Positions 51,801 to 62,372 of a DNA stretch of 64,000 nucleotides are shown one piece after another. The notes under the pieces are model-generated. The model did no database searches. It had not been told where the DNA came from and saw nothing but the letters and a program-made list of their open reading frames with translations. The translations under genes were made by a program, and so were the position numbers. The stretch spans positions 1,178,001 to 1,242,000 of the forward strand of contig OZ287700.1 in assembly GCA_965649825.1 (NCBI GenBank). Direction: 5' to 3'. How positions within the stretch are numbered: position 1 is the stretch's first letter; each line of letters starts with the position of its first letter. Source of the DNA: Penicillus capitatus (Eukaryota > Chlorophyta).

Positions 51801-53559
51801 TTGTGAGTCCGACGGAACTGCGAGCCAAGCTTGGTAAACTTGAAGCTGAAGTACGCTGTGCCCTTCAGGCCCTCACGATCAAAGACAACCAAATCGAATC
51901 CCAAAAACGCGAGATCGTGAGCCAAAAAGAAGAGGCCGAAGAAGTGAAGCAGCTGTTGCATAACTTGGGGTCGGAGAACGAGAGTCTGAAGCAACGCATT
52001 AAGATGCTGGAAGCGCAGCAACATAGGTATGCCACCTGACATAACAGCACTTCTTATACCCTATATCCCTTGATTAAACGCTACTAGACCCTCACACCAC
52101 ACAATATGGTTCGTCTTGCATGTGTGCAGCGGAATGGGTCCTTGGGAGGGGTCTTTTTTAACCCACAAAATGAACATGAACAAGATGTGAGCAACTAATT
52201 TGAGACTTCGAGTTCAATCAGTCGCAGGATTGGGGTGGGACTGATCTTTGTTTGTCTGTTTACTGCAGTATGTCTGTCTATTTCGGGCTGTCTAACTGTC
52301 TGTTTCTGAAAGCTGAAGTAATTGTTTGATGTTATGTGTGTCAGATATGAAGCGGGCAGAGAACAGCAGAGCACCACTCGTTTGGGTTTTCAGGATTTGA
52401 ACAATAATTTCACAGCCGTCAGTAGTCCTCTCTGTCATCCAAGTCCGATGGACAGACTTGATAGCATAGTAGAGTTGCTCTATGAACAGTTTTGAAACAT
52501 TGGCGGATCATGTGAGGGTCATCATCTGTGTAACAAGGGGATAGCACTTGACAAAGTCAATTTCATTAATCGGTTCAACTTTTTCCTGTCTCTCTCTGAA
52601 CTGTGCAGCGTACCCACCCCTACCACTTCATCTTTTACTCTTCTCGTGAAGCACGAACTTCGGCATTTGTGTCTGTCGTCTTCTTCATTGTGAAAGAATT
52701 GCAACAGCATAGGGAAACGTTTCTAGGAAAGACTTCCAAGTTCTTGGATAACCGCTCGGGACACACATCCATTTTTTTATTTTCAATTTTTTCTGAGTTC
52801 GTGGCCGAGGAATTGATTGCCATGGAAAGTAGTTGCGTCCATGTATTCTCTCTTGTTCGAGCCGCATCCAGTTTTTCTTGTTCGAATCGTTGCCAAGCTT
52901 TAGACAAAGAAATCTTCAAAATAATCTGACAGTTCAATAAAAAATGGTACGCCACAATCTATTTCTTCACGCAGCTGACTCAAGAAGCGCGAGAAGATAC
53001 TTGCATGATTTCAAAAGTCATATCGTCTTCGTCGTCGTTGTCGTCATTTTCTCTTTCTCACTTTTATTTTGTTCAAGAATTTCGGTCAGTACAGGGTTCG
53101 CAAATGCTTTGCCGACACTCACATGATTGTTGTTGTTATCATGACTGTTCTCTTCTCCTTTACAGCACTAGCACTGAATTCAGCTGCAGTACGGTAATAA
53201 CCCTTGTCACCTGCGCGAACAGTCTTGTAACCGAAAAGAGATCTGCATTCTCTATCTGTCTATCCTATCCTATCCTATCTGTCTGTCTATCTATCTATCT
53301 ACATTCTCATTTCCTCTCATTGTTCGCTCACTGATCTTGTCCTGGTGTGTACAGGATGCAAGGCTATCTGCTTGATACCATGCCCACGACAGACTTGTAT
53401 GCTCTACGAGCCGAAATCAAAGATGCATCTCATCGATTGGAACGTGCTGCCTATTCCCGTCGAATCTCTTCGATACCTGCTCTCTCCTTTGACGAAATGG
53501 ACGCCGAATCGACGCAGGATATATTTGTATCGAAAGGACTCGATTCTACTGAAGTATAA
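48829..53559 (+). CDS. Kinesin-7 (CENP-E-like) motor with long coiled coil
   Basis: Twelve exons (48829-49073, 49133-49295, 49351-49554, 49611-49763, 49825-50561, 50602-50789, 50908-51110, 51164-51280, 51333-51503, 51569-51723, 51781-52026, 53355-53559) encode 928 residues. A serine/arginine-rich N-terminus precedes the motor: IRVTVRFRPLN, P-loop GVTSSGKTHTM, LEIYNE, switch I NEGSSRSHT, switch II LIDLAGSE and the INKSLLTLG helix. A neck and interrupted coiled coil follow, with a serine-rich linker. The motor is intact, and the early switch order and long coiled coil suggest kinesin-7; the subfamily call is moderate. The intron at 52027-53354 is 1,328 nt, over twenty times the local norm, yet both ends are canonical and it keeps phase. 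Confidence 0.88.
53251..53302 (+). repeat. Mixed CTAT/CTGT/CCTAT simple repeat
   Basis: A microsatellite of CTGT, CTAT and CCTAT units just upstream of the 3' splice site of the giant kinesin intron. A further CTGT run occurs near 54090-54105. Confidence 0.6.
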
Positions 53560-56500
53560 CTGACAGCCTTCGACATCTGGGGGGTTTTCTTTTTGCAGAG
53601 TTCCCGACTCATCGTCGTTCCAAGCACACTAATTTTCTGGAATGTGTGGCTGGCTCTTTGAAATGTGGCAGAGAAGAAGATGATTTTTGGTAAGAGGCGA
53701 GCAATCACGGCTCAATGTCAATAACGGTGCGTGTCACGAATTTTGTAACGAGCCCTACAGGATAGATAGGACGAAACACATAATTGACTTTGTTACCGTT
53801 TTGCTTTTGTTGTTGTGATTGGTCATTCCATTTATCATTCGACGTCCGTCTGTCTCTATCGGCATTCTTAGATCTCTCAACGCATTCCTCCTATCTCATG
53901 CATTCGATACTCTCTGTTGTATTCTCTCGCTTTGCACATCACGAAAATCCAATAAAAGAGCAAGCACAAAGCCTAACATTCTTTAGAGAATTGCTCAATG
54001 AGTGCTTAAAATGCACGTCCTAGTGGTTTGACAACCAAGGTGTTTGGCAGTACTACTACTGAAGAAAGATCTGGTGGGATAGTAGGTCTGTCTGTCTGTC
54101 TTTCGAGAATTGGGTTATGAATTGTTCGTGCGTTTTTCTACATCTAGCATCTCTATGAATCCTGTAAGCATTGTCGTTTTTGTGTCTACGCATTTGCCAT
54201 TATGGGGATGAAAGAGAGCCATAGGGAGAGAGATCATGACGCAGGAGTATCTCAGCAGCTTCTCAAGATAGTGGTGGCAACGACAATCTGTCATACTCTG
54301 CAGACGAATTAGCGGACCATGTTTACGGACAGTGTGCGTGTGTTATGTTCGTTACATATAGATTTCTTAAGACTTATGATGTTGATGCTTTGGGCCGGGG
54401 TTTTCCACTGACGTCGATGTTTTCATTCAAATGCAGTTGCCTCATACGCTTCGAAAGAAAACACTAGTCAGACTGCGTTGAGTGAGTCGTTTCTCAAGAC
54501 ATTTGATCCATTCCATGCCTAGGCATACATACTAAGATTCCTTCGAGTATGAGAAGATGGAGACCTTCCTCCGAGCATGAACCATTTAATTGAGCTTTTG
54601 CAACAGCTTTTCTTTCTATCGGATCGTTGCCTTGAATGAGGTACCCGTAGGACATGAGAATACTGACTGACGCGTTTTTATGACCTTGTGATTTATTCAC
54701 CAAGCAATTCTGGACGATCGACGACAACGACCCAGAATTCGAACAACTACACTACACTACCTACCCAACCCCTTTGGACTTTCCCTTTTCCCCAAGTTCC
54801 GTGTAGAACACGCGGACACAATGAACGCTTACTTGCTATTCATAAATTATAACCCTAACAAGTCTTGACGAACGTGAGAAGGAGCAGTCTTCCGATGTGT
54901 CATGACGGCTTTGACTGAGCACAAGGCAGAGCACCACGAAATGGCGACTATTAGAAGTGATGAGGACACTTAGAGCATCCAAAGAATGCTTGCTTCCATT
55001 CTGTGACGCTTCGTCCCCTGTGAAGTTGTTGATATGGCTGTGTCATCGAGCCACCAATCCATTCACTCAAGGGAAACAACCTGCTGCTATCTGGACTGAA
55101 ATTTGCATTCCGGCAAATTTTCTGTGTCAAGAACGCACTGTTTTGCACTTAAAATGAATCCATATCCTTTCCTTGTTTTTTCTTGATTGCCAGGCTTGAT
55201 GTCTCTTTCGTCTGCGACGTGTAATGAATGCTTTTACAAGTCCTGGGCTTAAACTGATTATGGGGGCTGTGTGCTGCTGTGTAGCTCAAACGTCTGGATT
55301 GAGGGTTTGTTTGGAGAGAATGGAGTTCCCGTCTTCTCTTTCGACCTTGCTATCTATTTTTCTAGCACTCTGCAATGCGCCGTCTAAGTGTCCTTGGAAG
55401 GAGGTCTAAAAACTGATTATTACTGTGCGTGTCCATAGCCAGATGTCTAATATGTTATGTTGCTGTAAACCTGCCCTTCTGATCCCATTCCTCAATTCCT
55501 CGCCTAGCCCTCCCTACCCCAGAAATGAAAATCACTTGTCGTTCTTTCATTTCGGCAGATGGGAAGCAATCAGCTTCTGGAATGCCGCCGCGTTCAGATA
55601 TCAAACGTTACAAGAATGCTTACATGCATATAGAAATGGCAGATCACCGCATCTATCACTCAACATCACAGCATTCATGCTTTTTGTTTATATCCATAAA
55701 CAATCAGGAGGCATTCCGATCATTGCCTTTCTTCTGTACCCGCAGCTCGTGTTTTCGTCAAACGTTTGATTCTGTTTCCGCAGCTTAATAACCATGGGAT
55801 TTGATTCGTTTACAGATAAAGTCTTGTGACAACGCATACGTGGTAGATCAGCTGACCGCTCACCTGGGAATTACCAGTCGTGTTTGTGGGCCCATTGCTA
55901 CCATTTAAGACTTTGAAGAATAACATCGGCATTAAGAATTCGCCACACATGCAGTGCTTCTGTTTCGCGTCGATGCATGCAGATCCAATGGATGATGGCT
56001 CGATTCTGCAATGGAGACAAACCGAGTTTGATGCACTGTTGTCCTCCAAAGATGCACCACCTCTGCATCATGAGACAACACCTGTATGTTCTCTCTGGAC
56101 AACGACGTCGAGCGCGAGACCACAAATAAAGAATCCTCTACGCTTTTCTGGAAGATGCTAATGTCCTCCATTGGATTCATTGAGAATAACTTCCATCAAA
56201 CACTGCCTGCCGTTCATTGACTGACGACTTGAGTTTCTGGCGAAATTCTCGGTGGCCATACATGATGTATACTTAGGAACGAACGGTCTGTCATTTAGTG
56301 AGATGCTCTGCAAGAAGCAAAGAGCACATGTGCTCTTTACTGACGATTCAAGAAACATGACTCCTTCTCCATCATTAGCATGGCAGAAACCATGATGATG
56401 TATCATCTATCACTCTTTCAGTGCATTTCAAAGATGGCAGCGACGGTGTCTGCCCCGAAGGCACGCGCTCTCTTATGGAACGGCATCTGTTTTGGTGGGC

Positions 56501-56659
56501 GAAGGTGGTGTTTCGTCTTTTCTTAGGCAACGGGGGACATCCACCGTGAACATTTCGGAGAGGCCCGTTATGTTCGACATCTTTTCGTAACGGATGCTTA
56601 GAAGAGAATAGTATCAATGCACAGGAGGAGTTTATCTCTGCAACAAATACACGATTCTT
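53560..56659. other. Gene-poor 3.1-kb region
   Basis: No gene is supported. Frames of 60-110 residues occur on both strands (for example 54494-54727 minus, 55525-55788 plus, 55810-56049 minus and 56158-56406 minus), but they lack conserved motifs and do not link by short introns into anything recognisable. The base composition is more AT-rich than in the rest of the window. No transposase, reverse transcriptase, terminal repeat or RNA gene was recognised. Confidence 0.4.
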
Positions 56660-56875
56660 CTATTTCCTTCTTCCTGTTAGCTTTTCAATGCGTTCCTGTG
56701 TAAACCATTCCCCTTTCCCTTCCATCCGCCAGCGAATCGAGTTCCTTACCTGTCGTGCCTGCTCTTCTGCCTCTTTCTCTGCCGTGCGTTTCTGAACGCC
56801 GAGGAAGAATCGCACCCAGTACACGATCGGAGGCAGGGCGGCGATGAAACAAACAAGAGCAACAGAAAGATTCAT
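56660..56875 (-). CDS. Small single-span membrane protein
   Basis: The frame from the ATG at 56875 encodes 71 residues: an N-terminal hydrophobic span (LVCFIAALPPIVYWVRFFLG) and a charged helix rich in Glu, Lys and Arg. A 54-nt segment at 56696-56749 has a perfect GTAAGG donor and a CAG acceptor, is a multiple of three and has no stop, so splicing it would give a 53-residue form. Topology resembles small respiratory-complex or ER accessory proteins, but I cannot name the family. Confidence 0.5.
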   Translation of the reverse strand: MNLSVALVCFIAALPPIVYWVRFFLGVQKRTAEKEAEEQARQVRNSIRWRMEGKGEWFTQERIEKLTGRRK

Positions 56876-57160
56876 CTGGCACACTGAATACTGTCTGGAT
56901 GTTAGGTAACCACAGGACGAGGCACCTGAGGTTCGAACGTCTGAACAGAAGAAATTTCAGCGACGTGTACAAAACGGAGTGCGCTCACAAATCCATCTAG
57001 GATCACTCAAGGTCAGAGTGCTCTGTGCGTCTGATACCTGAATGACCTTCAAGGGCTGCAGTAACGTGTGGCAGGTGCCGTTTGAGTGTCGCCTTTGGCG
57101 ATGTTTTCAGGTGAAGAGGAACAGGAAGCCTGACTCTCGTGTAAAGCTGACGTCCTCCAA

Positions 57161-58748
57161 ATGCCGTCCCTTGACATGCGATCATCTCAACCGATTCCTT
57201 CAACTGGCAGCGATGAACGTCACAGTGTCGAGCTGGACAGTGGCCCGATTGCGGAATCTCTCGAGTCCTCGTCAGATATCGTCGTTTCGCAGAGACAGGC
57301 GGAAGGATTTCAGCGGCGTCCTCAGCAGAGACACTCGGCGTCGCAGCCGGCAACGGGCTGGCATGGGATCTCGGCCGAAGGCAGTCGTGACAGAGTTCGA
57401 AACCGTGTCCCACGTAGCTGCAGCCACAGCAGGTTTTCTTGTGGCGCTCGTGTCGACACACGTCCTTCGTATGCGGAATGAAGCAAAAACTGAAGTGGAG
57501 GAACAGAATCGCGACCATGCATTGCAACAACGCATCGGAGAGTTGGAGACATCTTTGGCGAATATGCAGACAGAGTTGGACGCGGAGAGACAACGCGCAG
57601 TGATTCTGGAGAAGGCCAGAGCGGCCACTGTCACGGATGTCACCCATGCGCTCAGTCAGAAAAGGGATGCAGAGTTTGCATTGTCCGAGGCACAAGAAGA
57701 GATCACTCGACTGAAATCCAACACGATCCAACAAGTACCTAGCGATCTTACGAAAAGGAATTGTCAAGTAGTACGAGACCATCTCCTTGTGAAGGAAGGA
57801 GCCGAAGGAGAGGAGGGCACCACCATGGATCTTCTAGCGAAGATAATGAGCACTCCATTGACGGCCGAAGCGCGAGAGATGCTGAAAAATTGGATGGATG
57901 GCTCTGAAGCAGAAAAGCAGACGGATGATTCGGACGAACTGTCCGATGCAGATGTGGAGCCCGATGCATGTAAGGAAACGTGTTTATCGACTTCATCACT
58001 ATGCTCCTATCAGCAATGCAGGAATTGGAGATGGCGTTGGAGGAAGAAGAGAAACGAAGAAAAGATTTGGAGATTGAATTGAGGACCGTGACGGACTTTG
58101 CACAAACGGAACTTCAGTCCATGACTGCCAATCTTATCGAAGTGCGGAAGGCGAATGAGATATCTGTCATCATTGTGTGGAGCGCCAGGGGAGAGATAAA
58201 AGGAATGATCTTGAGGAGAAGATTTCAGAGCTCGAAAGCGAAATCATACGTCTGCGAGCTCAACTGTCCGACAGCCAGATGCGGATCGAAGAGCTGAATG
58301 TGCAAACCAGTCTCCCTTCTGCAGAGAGTGGCGGCCATTCCGTTGCCTCATCGGATAAGTAAGAGCCCACAAGGCTGGATGTGATGGACTAGCAGATTGT
58401 GTACATAGGTATGCGCATGCTATGCGTGCAAAAGCTGCTCAAATGGTGGAGACGATCGAAGATGAGGCCTATGCACAGGTCCAGAAGGTATTACAGAAAT
58501 CGCGGGCCACACAGCAGAGAGCGCTGAAAGAGCTCATCAGATCTGCAAAAGCAAAGGACAGAGAGAAAAAACTGAGAGCGACGCTTGAAGAAGCCGAAGA
58601 ACGCATTAGAGAACAGACAGTGCAAATGAACTATTTCAAGGAGCTCATTCAGATTCTCTCCTCTAGAGAAATGCAACAACTGGCAGAAGAGCAGACAATT
58701 CAGCAGAACTTTCCTCTCGAGGAGGAAGGAGATGGAGGAAATCTGTGA
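57161..58748 (+). CDS. Membrane-anchored coiled-coil protein
   Basis: Five exons (57161-57270, 57314-57969, 58014-58141, 58189-58358, 58409-58748) encode 467 residues. A serine-rich N-terminus and an arginine block (RDTRRRSRQR) precede one hydrophobic span (HVAAATAGFLVALVSTHVL). From there on it is nearly continuous coiled coil (NRDHALQQRIGELETSLANM and beyond) with an acidic break around the SDELSDADVEPDA segment. It is probably a tether or scaffold at a membrane, with the coiled coil on one side. All junctions keep phase. Its stop is 9 nt from the convergent dioxygenase stop. No family recognised. Confidence 0.72.
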
Positions 58749-58757
58749 CGACGACGG

Positions 58758-59715
58758 TCACTGGTTGAACAAAACATCACTTCTCAATATGTACTTGCAT
58801 CCGCTTTTTACCTGAGACAAAGAGCGGTGACGTATTGTATTAAAACGTCTTCTTACCTGGGCCCCTTCGTGCTCGCGGCATTGATCGCCGTGGATGTGTA
58901 GCAATGCCATTCCTGCCTCCGGGGAGATACTGGCGATCGTTCTGTTCTTTCGGCCTTCAGTATAGAACAGTATCCGAGGGCTATTCGTACACAATCTACC
59001 TTGCCATACCGTAGAACACTGTTTCGCCGCCAATAAGGGGCTGCTCCATCGATGATGTGTTGCGGTTCGAAGATGATGACGTTCGACCACCGGAAAGATA
59101 AATCAAGAGTGTGTATCGCGTTTTGGCCTCCCCAACGGTGATGCTTTCGTCGATGTGTCTTCCGAACCTCTGTCCTTTGGTGTACCTGCCTCTTAACTCA
59201 TACACTCTCACACGATGGGCGAAGAACAGATGCACCTGTAGAACCGGATGTGTGGATTTAGACCAATAGCACGACATCCTTCGAGATCGATCCCGTCAAA
59301 CAGAGCGCTCAATCCAGTACGATTCCAGAGTTGCTGGGCAAGCCGTTCATCATGGAACGAAATCCGATCGTTGTCTCGCAGTGCCTTTAAGGATAGAGAA
59401 GTAGAAATGCAGAAGATGACACACAACGGACTTCTTGGTGCGCTGCACCTCTGCTTCCTTGATGCTGAAATCCAAGAGATTCTGCAAACTCTATAAACTG
59501 ACGGCACTCCTTGAGACTCAAAACATCCCGTGCCTGTCAAATCACTCTTCTGAATCTTTGCATGAACAGTGAAGATGCCATACGATAAAGATTTCGGAGC
59601 TGAGAACAGTTTCTTGAGTTAGGGTTTTCCGAGAGAGGGTCGGAAGGGTGGACGTCTTTGGTTGGTCCGTCGAAGAGACCCGCGTATCCGACGTTCTCTT
59701 TTTCGCCTTACCCAT
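58758..59715 (-). CDS. 2-oxoglutarate Fe(II) dioxygenase, prolyl 4-hydroxylase type
   Basis: Six exons (59715-59584, 59533-59432, 59384-59236, 59185-59000, 58941-58857, 58811-58758) encode 235 residues. The core matches the small P4H-like dioxygenases: LSLKECRQFIEFAESLGF, NPHIRFYRYTKGQRFGRHIDES with the HxD iron ligands, LLIYLSGG, GGETVFYG, ALLHIHGDQCREHEGAQV with the distal His and the Lys/Arg that holds 2-oxoglutarate, and the final YILRSDVLF strand. No signal peptide is visible; the N-terminus is short and basic, so a cytosolic or nuclear substrate is likely. The substrate cannot be told from sequence. Confidence 0.87.
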
Positions 59716-59787
59716 GCTCTCGAAACGATGTGACGTCCGGCACTCCAGTTTACGATAACGCGTAGAGTCGACAGATTTGGGCGACGC
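59716..59787. promoter_or_regulatory. Divergent promoter, dioxygenase/NSE2-like
   Basis: The two starts are 72 nt apart. The gap contains a GATGTGACGTC word (octamer at about 59727-59734) resembling a CRE-type element. Confidence 0.45.
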
Positions 59788-60807
59788 ATGTCGGCAAAAG
59801 ATAAGATCCAAGAGCACATTCGGGATGACCTCGTTCCCAAAACCCGCGATTTCATCAACGTACAGCACTCAGAACAGGCACGCACCAGCACCACGAATTT
59901 GTGCAGAACGCAAGCGCGCTACTCGATGCGCAAGTAAAGTTGGCGGACGTCTTCGTCGAGTGGAACCGACCAGACTTGGTACACGCTCACCACGCACTCA
60001 CTGTCCGTCCCAGATCACAAACGGGTGCACGTAGGCATCGCAGCTCAAAGCAGAAATTGAAGAAACACTACATCTGCGTCGCAATCTGCACTTGCATCTG
60101 CAAGCGATGGAGACAGTCGGCGAAGGATACCTATACGACCCTTCCACCACGACGGACTTTGAGCAGAAGATCTCGGAGCGCGTCTCTCAGCTTCAGAGCC
60201 GAAGGTACCCGCCTCCACCGCGACAGCATCGCATCACTGAGCGTCTTTGTTCGTGTGCAGATTCGATTACCAGGAGGCAGATGAGTACCAGACTTATCAG
60301 CAGTGCATTTCCAGGCACGCAGCTCAGGAAACAGATGCTGGGCCGTCCGAGCGCCATGAAGACGATGATGAGGTGCAGCTGGCACAGGAAGGTGATACGG
60401 GTGCGCCCAATACGAAATGTCCCGTCTGCGGAAAGCTCGTCTGTCACATCAGCAATCGGTTTCCAAAGAACATGGACTGTGTGCTGAGTAGTTGGAGGAT
60501 TTGGCACATCCTGTGATGGATAGTGTTGGATTCGTTTACGAACGGGCAGCGATTCACAAGTACATTGCCGATTTCTGGGCCGATCGCAATCCGGAGTTCA
60601 TGGAGCTCGAACTGGGCACCGTCAAGTGCCCTGTGGCAGGTGACTGCGCTGTCGTGCACGAGCATGGATGTGTAAAACGGCGCGTGTGTAGGGACCAATC
60701 ATATCGTAAAGGTGGACGAATTGACACCCTGTTTCGGCGTCGTTCGGAATCTCAAGCGCAAGAGACGTCAAGCCGGGCCTGTTACAAGAGAAGACGTCAT
60801 TGGCTGA
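59788..60807 (+). CDS. NSE2/MMS21-like SMC5/6 SUMO ligase with altered SP-RING
   Basis: Six exons (59788-59859, 59907-59978, 60035-60204, 60261-60438, 60492-60639, 60692-60807) encode 251 residues. The N-terminal half is helical, as in NSE2, which clamps onto SMC5. The C-terminal domain has KCPVCGKLLEDLAHPVMD, VYERAAIHKYI, VKCPVAGTNHI and VDELTPC. In canonical SP-RINGs a CxH pair precedes the helix; here the position reads SVGFVYER, and the last cysteine is also missing, so zinc binding is probably lost and the fold is more U-box-like. A basic tail follows. A U-box protein is the main alternative. The intron at 60439-60491 carries the octamer. Confidence 0.7.
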
Positions 60808-60829
60808 ATCCCGTACGACCGATCGATTA

Positions 60830-62071
60830 ATGCACCGCACAGCTTTCTGCCTCATGCGACTCTGCGCCTTGCATGGTGGTGGACGCTATACGAGTCCTCT
60901 GACGTCGACACGTCTCTCTGCGCTACGCGTCGCGCGCTTCTCGTCATCGCCTCGACAACGCTGGCCGATCACCCACACGTCACACGCATCACGATTATCG
61001 ACCACCTCGGTACGTCACGTTATCGGTCTGTGTCCCACAGGCATCCGAGTGGTGGTTAAGGTGCGAATGGAAGCTCAGGCAGCGGAAAAGTTGCCGGCAA
61101 ATCTCAAGAAGATTGTTGGTGCCTTTCAGATGGTTGGCTCTTCTAGCCTTTCTGCTGTTTGGTCACTGAACATGCGTTTCTTGAGGTTCCGGATCCAATG
61201 GCGCGTTACAAACAGTTGCTGTTCTTTGCTTCGAAATTGGATCCTCTGCCTGTCGAAGATCAGACAGAAGAGAATCGCGTCCACGGTTGTGTTTCGCAAG
61301 TGAGATGCTCCGCCGTTGAGATAACGCAGATGACGTGCCTTTTCGAAGGTCTGGGTCACAGCGCAGTTGCTGCAGGGCGTCATGCATTTTAAGGCAGACT
61401 CGGATTCGCAGCTGACGAAGGTCTGTGTGAAAAGAGTTAGATGCTGAGCATCGATGATGTGACGTGTAGGGATTGGCAGCGCTACTGGTCCAAGGACTGA
61501 GCGGATGTTCGCCGCAAGAGATTCTGCAAGTGCAGCCAGATTTTATTGAAATGTTGGGACTGAAGCAGAGCTTGACCCCATCAAGAAACAACGGTTTCCT
61601 CAATATGTTCCGCATGATGCAGAGACGCACACTTGAACTCGCATCTCGCGATCTTCAAGATCCGACGGTCACACATGTCACACATCCCTCAACGACACCT
61701 TCGGCATTGCTGCTCCATAGGTATCTGATGGGACGGGTGATGGGACAGATGGCTCCGGAAGTGGCACATCTGATCCTACAGATACGAGGCCAGTGGAAGC
61801 AGCTATACGACGCAAGCTGACGGCGGAATTGGATCCAGAACAGCTGATCATCACCAACGAATCCGATAAACACGCAGGGCACATGGGAAACCCGAATGGC
61901 GATCCCGAAACGCATTTCCATCTGCGCATAATCTCTTCAAACTTTGACGGAATGAACGCCGTTCAGCGGCACCGACGCGTCTACCAAATCTTACAGGAGG
62001 AGTTGGCAGGACCCGTTCACGCCTGTGCCCTGGAAACAAAAACGCCAGAAGAAGTCAAGAGCACCGCCTAG
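60830..62071 (+). CDS. SufE-BolA fusion, organellar Fe-S cluster assembly
   Basis: Five exons (60830-61132, 61186-61299, 61349-61420, 61470-61720, 61789-62071) encode about 340 residues. A basic, serine-rich N-terminus of ~85 residues looks like a transit peptide. The SufE domain follows ([23 protein letters not shown], the sulfur-accepting Cys in [29 protein letters not shown]). A linker leads to a BolA domain ([69 protein letters not shown]). SufE activates the SufS desulfurase; the SufE-BolA architecture is that of plant plastid SUFE1. The start is 22 nt after the previous gene's stop on the same strand. Confidence 0.92.
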
Positions 62072-62372
62072 ATCGCATGCGATGCCACCGTTTATGTACG
62101 CCATCGACCCGTGCGGCATTCTATGATGTTTACACATTGGACCAAGAGTGAAATCTTGTTCTCTTCGCAAACACATATGTATCAGGCGATGTACAGACAG
62201 CATCCTTTTTCTCATGCGTTTCTCAGCTTTGTCACCAAGGCACCAAACACAGCTGCATTCATCTGGGGTCGCAAAGTACAGGAACAGAGCATCTGTTTGT
62301 GTGGTCATTGCCACCGTGGAATCTCTCCTTGTGTCAAAACAGGTCGCGCCCCAGGCCAAAACTGTCAAATCA
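62072..62372. other. Convergent intergenic gap
   Basis: Between the stops of SufE-BolA and the tail-anchored protein. No gene recognised; short frames here look like chance. Confidence 0.4.

Noticed and set aside
53251-53302. Simple repeats as a CRISPR array
   Set aside because: These are tetra/pentanucleotide microsatellites without spacers, in a eukaryotic intron.
56925-56945. GGTTCGAAC-type B-box as a tRNA
   Set aside because: No matching acceptor, D-arm or T-stem pairing flanks it; the same holds for similar words near 44349, 52880 and 59050.
57003-57782. 259-residue minus-strand open frame
   Set aside because: It lies antisense to the coiled-coil gene, whose exons keep phase and show heptad pattern; the minus frame lacks features.
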